Shown piece by piece: positions 1-5,849 of a stretch of DNA of 8,874 bases. Position numbers and translations under genes: made by a program. The notes under the pieces are model-generated. The model was not told the origin of the DNA. It made no database searches and worked only from the letters and a program-made list of their open reading frames with translations. Location: the NCBI GenBank assembly GCA_028280205.1, contig JANQME010000370.1:1-8874 (forward strand). Direction: 5' to 3'. Position 1 is the stretch's first letter. Each line of letters begins with the position of its first letter. Source of the stretch: Longimicrobiales bacterium. GTDB taxonomy: Bacteria; Gemmatimonadota; Gemmatimonadetes; Longimicrobiales; Gaopeijiaceae.

Positions 1-82
1 GCGTCTCGAGCGGGGTCGCGATCGTGTTCGTCGGGTCGCTCACGGCCAGCCCGATCCGCTTCCCTCCGAAGTCGATGCCCAT
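1..82 (-). CDS. ruvX: YqgF/RuvX-type putative pre-16S rRNA nuclease, N-terminal fragment
   Basis: Only the first 27 or so codons are inside the window; the gene runs off the left edge. The translation begins MGIDFGGKRIGLAVSDP, the first strand and loop of the RNase H-like fold of the YqgF family (consensus G-I-D-x-G-x-x-R-I-G-x-A-x-S-D). It carries the first catalytic Asp, in GIDFG. In E. coli this family matures the 5' end of 16S rRNA; an older proposal was Holliday junction resolution. The ATG at 82 is chosen, with AGG 10 bases upstream. A TTG at 100 is in frame and would add LAGLRA, which resembles the usual M-R-x-L-G-I-D start, so it is a serious alternative. Either start lies within 20 bases of the V4R stop, so the two genes are probably co-transcribed and perhaps translationally coupled. 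The family call is firm; the exact start is not. Confidence 0.82.
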   Translation of the reverse strand, partial: MGIDFGGKRIGLAVSDPTNTIATPLET

Positions 83-101
83 GGCTCGAAGACCTGCCAA
101 C

Positions 102-641
102 CTAAAGCGCCTGGAGCGCGTGCGAGAACTCCGCCCCGTCGAGCATCCGACCGTAGAGTTTGTGGATCGCCTTCTCGGAGCCGAAGGCGAAGTCGCAACC
201 CCCGTCTCCTCGCCCGCGACAGCGGATCACGAGGACGGCGACCGCCCGGCCTGTGAGCTGGCTGAGCAGGCCGGAAAGGAAGCCCGCGGAGATCCCGCAT
301 GCCGTCTCGTCGTCCCCACCGACCGCCGACTCGGCCCAGTCGGAGCTCGACAGGACCCCGACGCCCGGGTGGACCGCTTCGTGCGAGAGCGAGCCCCATC
401 CGCGCTTCGAGAAGTAGTCCGAGAGGTGGCCCCAGAAGCCGGCACCCGAGAGTTCGAGAGCGCTCCCACCGGCCTCCCGATCGAGCGTCCTCGCCGCGAC
501 GACGCCCGCGTGGTATCCGGCCTGGTGCAGGGCGCGTACGGTCTCGTACGTCCCGAGATCCTTCTCGATCTCGGCACGGAGCGCGTCGAAGACCGCCACG
601 GGGAGTGCGACCTCTCGGGCGGTTGCGCTGCTGCTGCTCAT
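102..641 (-). CDS. V4R (4-vinyl reductase-like) domain protein, 179 aa
   Basis: A small soluble protein with no signal peptide or membrane segment. The C-terminal half (about residues 113-155) matches the V4R domain: CGISAGFLSGLLSQLTGR, then a strand, then RCRGRGDGGCDFAF. The three cysteines C115, C141 and C149 sit where this family usually keeps its metal or redox cysteines. The N-terminal half (about 17-55, DALRAEIEKDLG... GYHAG) fits the helical lead-in of such proteins. V4R domains bind small hydrophobic ligands or metals and occur in BchJ-like proteins and as sensors ahead of regulators (established). No output domain follows here, so the ligand and role are unknown. The ATG at 641 is chosen over upstream in-frame starts because GAGG lies 6 bases upstream (648-651) and the domain begins soon after. 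It is followed within a few bases by the YqgF gene and diverges from the YtxH gene. Confidence 0.8.
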   Translation of the reverse strand: MSSSSATAREVALPVAVFDALRAEIEKDLGTYETVRALHQAGYHAGVVAARTLDREAGGSALELSGAGFWGHLSDYFSKRGWGSLSHEAVHPGVGVLSSSDWAESAVGGDDETACGISAGFLSGLLSQLTGRAVAVLVIRCRGRGDGGCDFAFGSEKAIHKLYGRMLDGAEFSHALQAL

Positions 642-729
642 CCTTCGCCTCGCGGGTGGGATCCGGAACGATTCGGGCCGATGCGCAAATATACAGTGCA
701 GAGAGCGAACATCCGCGGGAGTGAGAATC
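642..729. promoter_or_regulatory. Divergent intergenic region between the V4R and YtxH genes
   Basis: This 88-base spacer should hold the promoters for both the leftward V4R-ruvX pair and the rightward YtxH gene. It contains one clearly AT-richer island, AAATATACAGT (687-697), in otherwise GC-rich DNA. The island could serve as a -10 element in either direction (TACAGT on plus, TATATT on minus). No convincing TTGACA-like -35 box sits 16-18 bases away, so no sigma factor is assigned. GAGG (648-651, minus) and GGGAG (717-721, plus) are the ribosome binding sites of the flanking genes. Confidence 0.3.
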
Positions 730-975
730 ATGGAATCCGAAACCGAGCGCACGGCCTGGAGCTTCGTCACCGGACTCCTCCTGGGGAGCATGATCGGAGC
801 CGGCGTCGCGATGCTTACGGCTCCGCAGTCGGGGCGACGCACCCGCCGACGGATCCGCCGGTCGGCCGCGCGCATCCAGGGCACGGCCACGGACCGCTTC
901 GACGAGCTGGCCCACGAGCTCAAGGATCGCATCGACGACGCGGTCGGCTCCGCACGGGAGCGTCTGCCGAACTGA
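730..975 (+). CDS. YtxH-domain small membrane protein, 81 aa
   Basis: The protein has a short N-terminal region, one glycine-rich hydrophobic segment (about residues 12-33, VTGLLLGSMIGAGVAMLTAP), the APQSG turn typical of YtxH proteins, an arginine-rich stretch (SGRRTRRRIRRSA) and an amphipathic charged helix (about 50-79). YtxH proteins are small single-pass proteins linked in some bacteria to general stress; their biochemical role is not settled. The basic stretch after the membrane segment implies that the C-terminal helix is cytoplasmic. The ATG at 730 is preferred to the in-frame GTG at 721, because GGGAG (717-721) is 8 bases from the ATG but overlaps the GTG. The gene is alone on its strand: it diverges from V4R and converges on the PBP gene. 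The family call rests on the GLLLG...APQSG signature and is good; the function is unknown. Confidence 0.82.
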   Translation: MESETERTAWSFVTGLLLGSMIGAGVAMLTAPQSGRRTRRRIRRSAARIQGTATDRFDELAHELKDRIDDAVGSARERLPN

Positions 976-983
976 CGTGCCCA

Positions 984-1020
984 GGCGCGTGTAGACGCGC
1001 CACCCGGACGCCGGTGGCGC
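984..1020. terminator. Two overlapping GC-rich hairpins between convergent genes
   Basis: The 76-base spacer between the YtxH stop (975) and the PBP stop (1052) contains two perfect inverted repeats. The first is GGCGCGT (984-990) with ACGCGCC (995-1001) around a 4-base loop. The second is GCGCCACC (997-1004) with GGTGGCGC (1013-1020) around an 8-base loop. They share 997-1001, so only one can form at a time. There is no T-tract on either strand, so this is not a textbook intrinsic terminator. Its place between two converging genes favours bidirectional termination or 3'-end protection. Confidence 0.45.
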
Positions 1021-1051
1021 AGGGATTCGGGGCTCGGCGGTACTCGCGGGC

Positions 1052-3253
1052 TCAGTCGTACCCGCGGATGCGCGGGAAGCGGAAGCGGCGGCTCGAGCGG
1101 TCACACAACTCGGTGGGCTCGGTTCCCGGGATGTAGTACTCCAGGTACTGATCCTCTTCCGGACACCATCGCGACGCGAGGAGCCCCGTCTTCCGGTCCA
1201 CGAGCACCGTGTTGAGCCCTTCCGGGATCGCCCACCCGTCGGGGACGGCCAGGAGCGACGGCTCCTCCTCGATTCCGGCCTCGGCGTCCGCCTCGACTCC
1301 CATGTACACGCGGCGCATGAACGCGCCCCACACCGGTGCGGCCTGTCCACCGCCGGTCGCCACGCCGCCGCGCCGCAGATCGAAGATCGGCTGCGGCTGG
1401 TCGAGGCCGAACCAGAGTGTGGCGAGCAGATTCGGCGTGAAGCCCGAAAACCAGATGTCCGTGCCGTCGTTCGTCGTGCCGGTCTTCCCGGCTGCGGGCA
1501 CGGCGTAGGGGAGGCCGGCCCGCGAGCGCACCGCAGTCCACGCCGTACCGCGGCGGACGACGTCCTCGAGCATGTCGACCATGATCCGCGTGGGCAGGCT
1601 GTCGAGCACGGTCGTACGCTCGGGCTGTGGCTCCCAGACCACCATGCCGTTGGGGTCCTCCACCCGGAGGATCGGGAAGGGGCGCACCTTCGTTCCCATG
1701 TTGGGGAAGGTCGAATACGCCTCGGCGACCTGGATCGGGATCACCTCGGCGGCGCCGATCGTCGTCGAGGGGAAGCGGTTGATCGGCGTCAGGATGCCCA
1801 TGCGCCGAGCGGTCTGGGCGACCGTCTCGATCCCGACCTCCTCCCAGCCCAGCTTGATGGCGATCATGTTCGTCGAGGTGTACAGCCCCTCGCGGATCGT
1901 CATCGGCCCCCTGAACTCTTCGGTGAAGTTCGACGGGCGCCAGTCCTCGCCTTCGAGCTGGGGGTAGACGACCGCGTTGTCCTCCAGCACGTACGAGGCC
2001 GGGATCCCCGTGGTGATCGCCGATGTGTAGACGAAGGGCTTGAACGAGGAACCGGCCTGGCGGCGCGCGAGCCGCGCCCGGTCGAACTTCGACTGCCCGA
2101 AGTCGCGTCCGCCGATCATCGCCTTCACGTGCCCCGTCTCGGGGTCGAGCGCCACGAGGGCCCCCTGCAGGTAGGGCGTCTGTCCCGGGAAGGCCTCGAC
2201 CGTGTCGAACTCCTCGTACCTGGGATGCGCGAAGCGGGCATCGTTCTCGATCTCACGCCACCCGTTCTCCATCGCCGTCCGGGCGGCCTTCTGCATCTCG
2301 ACGTCCAGCGTCGTGTACACGCGGAAGCCGCCTCGGTAGATCTCGCTGCCGAAGCGGTCGTCGAGGATCTGCCGGACCCATTCGGTGAAGTAGGGCGCGA
2401 GGTCCGTGACCTCGCGCTCCGGCTCCGTTTCGGGGAGCGGGAAAGCCTTCCAGCGGGTCGCTTCCTCCGGGCTCAGGTATCCCTGCTGCGCCATCAGCTC
2501 GAGGACGAGGTTGCGGCGTGCGAGCGCGTTCTCCGGATTGCGAAAGGGGTCGTAGCGGCCCGGACGGTTCAGAATGGCGGTGAGGAGCGCGGCCTCGGCC
2601 GGGTTCATCTCGGTGGCGTCCTTGCCGAGGTAGCCACGCGCCGCGTTCTGGAATCCGTACCCACGGCCCATGTAGATCTCGTTGAGATACGCCTCGAGGA
2701 TCTGCTCCTTGGAGTAGGAGCGCTCCAGCTCCATGGCGACCTGGACCTCCTTCAGCTTGCGGACGTAGCGCCGCTCGAAGCCGATCTTCTCCTCGAACAT
2801 GTTGCGGGCGAGCTGCTGCGTGATGGTGCTGCCGCCGCCCGCGTAGTTGAAGGTCAGAACGCCGACGGCCGCTCGGGTGATGCCGATGGGATCGAAGCCA
2901 CGGTGGCCGTAGAAGCGTTTGTCCTCCGTGGCGATGACCGCCTGCGGGACCCACTCCGGCAGGGCGCGGATGTCCACCGGGGTCCGGGCCTCGAAGCCGA
3001 GCTCGCCGATCGGCTCTCCGTCGTACCCCAGGATGCGGCTCTTCTGCTCGTGCTCGAACGTGCTGATCTGGGCGATCGAGGGGCACGCTTCGCCGGCGCA
3101 CAGGTTGCGCCAGCTTCCCCAGGCTCCGCCCAGCCCCACCGCTGCGAGGAACGCGACGGTCGCCAGCGTCTCCTTCGGGTACCAGAAGGGCGCGAGACGC
3201 TCCTTCAGTCCGCTCGCCACCCGTTCGATCTTAGGCTTCGCGCGCGCCATCAT
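1052..3253 (-). CDS. Class A penicillin-binding protein (PBP1A-type), 733 aa
   Basis: A bifunctional peptidoglycan synthase: the GT51 domain polymerises lipid II and the transpeptidase domain cross-links the strands, both outside the inner membrane. One membrane anchor (about residues 29-47) follows a basic cytoplasmic tail. GT51 motifs are ATEDKRFYGHRGFD (catalytic E110), GGSTITQQLARN (139-151) and the RKLKE...ILEAYLN region (165-191). The transpeptidase motifs are all present: SSFK (S402 nucleophile, K405), STN (460-462) and KTGTT (590-594). Little sequence separates the two domains, so no large OB-type insert is apparent. The C-terminal tail ends soon after WCPEE and ELCDR, with cysteines at 697 and 717. 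The ATG at 3253 is chosen because GAAGGGGGAA lies just upstream on the minus strand. A GTG at 3313 would add 20 basic residues, but its GGGAG is only 3 bases away. The length fits the family and nothing looks degraded. Confidence 0.94.
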   Translation of the reverse strand: MMARAKPKIERVASGLKERLAPFWYPKETLATVAFLAAVGLGGAWGSWRNLCAGEACPSIAQISTFEHEQKSRILGYDGEPIGELGFEARTPVDIRALPEWVPQAVIATEDKRFYGHRGFDPIGITRAAVGVLTFNYAGGGSTITQQLARNMFEEKIGFERRYVRKLKEVQVAMELERSYSKEQILEAYLNEIYMGRGYGFQNAARGYLGKDATEMNPAEAALLTAILNRPGRYDPFRNPENALARRNLVLELMAQQGYLSPEEATRWKAFPLPETEPEREVTDLAPYFTEWVRQILDDRFGSEIYRGGFRVYTTLDVEMQKAARTAMENGWREIENDARFAHPRYEEFDTVEAFPGQTPYLQGALVALDPETGHVKAMIGGRDFGQSKFDRARLARRQAGSSFKPFVYTSAITTGIPASYVLEDNAVVYPQLEGEDWRPSNFTEEFRGPMTIREGLYTSTNMIAIKLGWEEVGIETVAQTARRMGILTPINRFPSTTIGAAEVIPIQVAEAYSTFPNMGTKVRPFPILRVEDPNGMVVWEPQPERTTVLDSLPTRIMVDMLEDVVRRGTAWTAVRSRAGLPYAVPAAGKTGTTNDGTDIWFSGFTPNLLATLWFGLDQPQPIFDLRRGGVATGGGQAAPVWGAFMRRVYMGVEADAEAGIEEEPSLLAVPDGWAIPEGLNTVLVDRKTGLLASRWCPEEDQYLEYYIPGTEPTELCDRSSRRFRFPRIRGYD

Positions 3254-3436
3254 CCTGCGGTTCCCCCTTCGCTGCCGAGCCCCGCCCCGCTCTTCGTGCA
3301 AGCGCGGTGCCACGATCTCCCGAGCCGGAAGCTACGCGCGCGGCGCCGCCAGGCTCAAGAATTCATTCTCCTTGACCCCGTCGCGGGTTCCGACGAAGCT
3401 CCGCGACGTCGCTCGTCCACCGCCCGCTCGCTCCGA
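3254..3436. promoter_or_regulatory. Divergent intergenic region between the PBP and lipoprotein genes
   Basis: This 183-base gap, the longest without a gene, should hold promoters in both directions. On the minus strand TTGAGC (3358-3353) and TAGCTT (3334-3329) are 18 bases apart, a weak candidate promoter for the PBP gene. On the plus strand TTGACC (3372-3377) resembles a -35 box, but no good -10 is found 16-18 bases later. A perfect 8-bp inverted repeat, CGTCGCGG (3379-3386) with CCGCGACG (3401-3408), lies 28 bases before the lipoprotein ATG. It overlaps the palindrome GCGACGTCGC (3403-3412). These are visible patterns only. Confidence 0.3.
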
Positions 3437-4651
3437 ATGAAGCCCGTCGCCCGTCTGCTTCTTCATGTCGTCTGCGTGGCGGCCACGGCATCCGGGTGCA
3501 GCGCACAGTCGGAGTCGACGCTCGTCCTCTCGTCCGATCCCGAGCTGGGCGCGATGGCGGCCGAGCTGCTGCCGGACCTCTCCCGCCGAGCCGGTATGGA
3601 GCTGCGGGAGCCGGTGCGCCTCGAGCTCCGCTCGCGGGAGGAGCTGGCCCGCTACCTCACCTTCAAGCTGGACGAGGATCTGCCCCACGAGGAGGCGGAC
3701 GCCCGCGTGGACGCCTACGCCCTCCTCGGCCTCGTCCCCCCCGACCTCGACCTGCGGGCGCTCCTCCTCGAGCTGTACGGGGAGCAGGTCGCCGGCTTCT
3801 ACGAGCCCGACTCCACCGCGCTGTACGTCCTCGACGACCAGCCCCCGGCGGCGCTCGAGGCGCTTCTGGTCCACGAGCTCGTCCACGCGGTCCAGGACCA
3901 GTCCGCCGACCTGCGTGCGCTCACCGATCCGGACGCGGGCAACGACCGGTCCACGGCCGCCATGGCGGCGGTCGAGGGGCACGCCACCCTCGTCATGCTC
4001 GAGTACCTCACCGAGCAGATGACGGGTGCACCGGTCGATCTGGGCGCCGTACCCGACTTCGCGGCGCAGGTGGGTCCGGCGCTCGAGGGGATGAGCGCCC
4101 AGTTCCCGGCCCTCGCGGGTGCGCCGCGTGTCGTGCGCGACGCCCTCGTCTTTCCATACGTCGCCGGCGCGGCGTACGTGCAGCGGCTCTGGACCGACGG
4201 TCGACGGAAGAGTCCGTTCGGCGACGCGATGCCTCGTTCCACGGAGCAGGTGCGGAGTCCTTGGGCGGAGCCGCCGGTCGAGCTCTCGCTGACGATCGCC
4301 GGCGAAGCGGTCCGGCTCGCCGATACGCTGGGCTTCCTGGAGCTCACGATCCTGCTCGAGGACGTCGTCGGCATGTCGCCGGCCCGGGCCGCCTCCGTCG
4401 CCGCAGGGTGGGACGGAGACCGATGGGCGCTGGTGGGGGGCGAGGGTGACGCTGCAGCGTCTCTCGCCTGGGCGGTCGTCTGGGAAGGGGAGGGAGAGCG
4501 GGATCGATTCCTCGAAGCGGTGCGCGGCGCCGGCGGTCGTTTCGGCGGTTCGGTCCGGGCCGAGCCGCTTTCGGTGGACGGTCGGCCGGGCTCGCTCCTG
4601 CGTCTGGGCGAGCGGGCCCTGGAGGTCGCCGTCGTCCCTCGGAGCCCATGA
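3437..4651 (+). CDS. Putative secreted lipoprotein with HExxH metallopeptidase-like motif, 404 aa
   Basis: The N-terminus has a basic start (MKPVAR), a hydrophobic core and ATASGC at residues 16-21, a plausible lipobox with C21 as the lipidated cysteine, although -3 is Ala rather than the usual Leu. The body contains HELVHAVQDQ (H146, E147, H150) and, 30 residues after H150, AAVEGHATL, where E180 is a likely third zinc ligand, as in gluzincins. Other stretches, FPYVAGAAYV (239-248), PRSTEQV (266-272) and GWDGDRW (324-330), recur in a family of uncharacterised HExxH proteins; this is from memory and unverified. No substrate can be named. The start is set by the signal peptide; no clear Shine-Dalgarno precedes it, and the open frame continuing upstream is only antisense to the PBP gene. 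The stop overlaps the aroB start as ATGA, pointing to translational coupling. Metal binding is likely, activity inferred. Confidence 0.75.
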   Translation: MKPVARLLLHVVCVAATASGCSAQSESTLVLSSDPELGAMAAELLPDLSRRAGMELREPVRLELRSREELARYLTFKLDEDLPHEEADARVDAYALLGLVPPDLDLRALLLELYGEQVAGFYEPDSTALYVLDDQPPAALEALLVHELVHAVQDQSADLRALTDPDAGNDRSTAAMAAVEGHATLVMLEYLTEQMTGAPVDLGAVPDFAAQVGPALEGMSAQFPALAGAPRVVRDALVFPYVAGAAYVQRLWTDGRRKSPFGDAMPRSTEQVRSPWAEPPVELSLTIAGEAVRLADTLGFLELTILLEDVVGMSPARAASVAAGWDGDRWALVGGEGDAAASLAWAVVWEGEGERDRFLEAVRGAGGRFGGSVRAEPLSVDGRPGSLLRLGERALEVAVVPRSP

Positions 4652-5796
4652 CCCTCCCCGAGCTCCCGGGCGAGCACGGGCGGATCGAGGTCGGTGGGAG
4701 GTCCGGAGGCTACCCGGTGGTGGTGGGTGCCGGCCTTCTGGATGCCGTCGAGGAGGTGGTGCAGGCGCTCCTGCCGGATCGGAGCCTGGCGATCGTCTCC
4801 GACGGCAACGTGATGCCCCTGCACGGGGGGAGGGTTGCGGAGCGGCTCCGGGCGTCCGGGCTGCACGTCACCGTGCACGACTTCCCGGCCGGGGAGGCCT
4901 CGAAGACGCGGCGCACCTGGTCGGTCCTGACCGACGCCCTGCTCGCCGAGGGTCACGGACGCGACGCCGCGGTGATCGCGATCGGCGGCGGCGTGACCAC
5001 CGACCTCGCCGGCTTCGTCGCGGCCACCTACATGCGGGGGATCCCCGTGGTGCAGGTACCCACGTCGTACCTCGCGATGGTCGACGCGTCGACCGGGGGC
5101 AAGACGGGCGTCGACGTGCAGGCGGGCAAGAATCTGGTGGGCGCATTCCATCGGCCGGTCGCGGTCGTCGCCGACGTGCGCACGCTCGAGACGCTGCCGG
5201 ACGCCGAGCGGGCAGAGGGTCTGGTCGAGGCCGTGAAGCACGGAGCGATCCTCGACGCGAAGCACTTCGGCGCCCTCGAGCGTGACCTTTCCGCTCTCCT
5301 CGACGCCGACCCCGCCCTCGCGGCCGAGACGGTCCTCGCCTCGGTCACCCTGAAGGCCGGCGTGGTCGACCGCGACGAATTCGAAGGCGGCTACCGGCAG
5401 ATCCTGAACTTCGGACACACGCTGGGACACGCGGTCGAGGCCGCTTCGGGGTATGGGATCGGACACGGGAGCGCCGTGGCCGTGGGGATGCGCGCCGAGG
5501 CCCGCCTCGGAGAAGCGCTCGGAATCACGGTCGGAGGAACGGCCGGGCGACTCGACGAGCTCCTCCGTCGGCTCGTGCCGCTGCCGCGCAGCTCCCCGTC
5601 CGTCGACGAAGCACTCGCCTACCTGAGCGCGGACAAGAAAGTCCGCGCGGGGCGCCCGCGCTACGTGCTCCTGGCCGAGATCGGGCGTGTGGACGAGGGT
5701 GCGGGGTGGACGCACGAGGTCCCGGACGGCGCAGCGCGCGACGCGCTGGCGGCGGTTCTCGAAGGCGAGGCTTCGACGGCCGCGCCGAGGTCGTGA
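4648..5796 (+). CDS. aroB: 3-dehydroquinate synthase, 382 aa
   Basis: Catalyses the NAD+- and metal-dependent cyclisation of DAHP to 3-dehydroquinate, step two of the shikimate pathway, in the cytoplasm. Visible motifs in order: SDGNVMPLHG (51-60), IGGGVTTDLAGFVAATYMRG (112-131, the nucleotide-binding glycine-rich loop), VPTSYLAMVDASTGGKTGVD (137-156), AEGLVEAVKHG (189-199), LNFGHTLGHAVE (253-264) and HGSAVAVGM (273-281). Predicted zinc ligands E190, H257 and H273 are all kept, with the same 16-residue H-to-H spacing as in the fungal enzyme. Two usually strong positions differ: Thr118 replaces the Gly of GGGVxGD, and Ser275 replaces the Glu of HGEAVA. The DASTGGKTG block favours dehydroquinate synthase over valiolone or inosose synthases of the same superfamily. 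The ATG lies within the preceding gene's stop (4-base overlap), so translation is probably coupled. The length is normal. Confidence 0.93.
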   Translation: MTLPELPGEHGRIEVGGRSGGYPVVVGAGLLDAVEEVVQALLPDRSLAIVSDGNVMPLHGGRVAERLRASGLHVTVHDFPAGEASKTRRTWSVLTDALLAEGHGRDAAVIAIGGGVTTDLAGFVAATYMRGIPVVQVPTSYLAMVDASTGGKTGVDVQAGKNLVGAFHRPVAVVADVRTLETLPDAERAEGLVEAVKHGAILDAKHFGALERDLSALLDADPALAAETVLASVTLKAGVVDRDEFEGGYRQILNFGHTLGHAVEAASGYGIGHGSAVAVGMRAEARLGEALGITVGGTAGRLDELLRRLVPLPRSSPSVDEALAYLSADKKVRAGRPRYVLLAEIGRVDEGAGWTHEVPDGAARDALAAVLEGEASTAAPRS

Positions 5797-5840
5797 CCCG
5801 CCTCGCCGTCACCTATCTTTCGCGAGTGTTCCACCCGGAC

Positions 5841-5845
5841 GGAGG
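5841..5845 (+). promoter_or_regulatory. Strong Shine-Dalgarno that sets the synthetase start
   Basis: GGAGG lies 4 bases before the ATG at 5850. It fixes the start of the acyl-CoA synthetase-like gene, whose open frame extends upstream into the aroB coding region. It is among the clearest ribosome binding sites in the window. No firm promoter is visible in the 53-base gap, so the gene is probably read from the aroB transcript. Confidence 0.7.
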
Positions 5846-5849
5846 TGCC

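Noticed and set aside
642..932. N-terminal extension of the V4R gene to a start at 932
   Set aside because: The extension would run antisense through the YtxH gene and the intergenic region; a good GAGG site supports the start at 641.
24..1136. Plus-strand open frame across the left end
   Set aside because: It crosses the V4R gene antisense, the divergent intergenic region and the YtxH gene in the wrong frame, with no coherent domain.
2129..3436. Open plus-strand frame antisense to the PBP gene, continuous with the lipoprotein frame, suggesting an 840-residue fusion
   Set aside because: The upstream part is an Arg/Leu/Val-rich shadow of the PBP coding strand; a signal peptide and lipobox begin exactly at 3437.
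3799..5715. Long minus-strand open frame opposite the lipoprotein and aroB genes
   Set aside because: Composition is rich in Arg, Gly, His and Asp with no recognisable domain, and the opposite strand encodes clear AroB motifs. High GC makes stop codons rare in antisense frames.
4648..5796. AroB homologue as a valiolone or deoxy-inosose synthase of a natural-product cluster
   Set aside because: The DASTGGKTGVD block and zinc ligand pattern fit dehydroquinate synthase, and no biosynthetic cluster genes accompany it.
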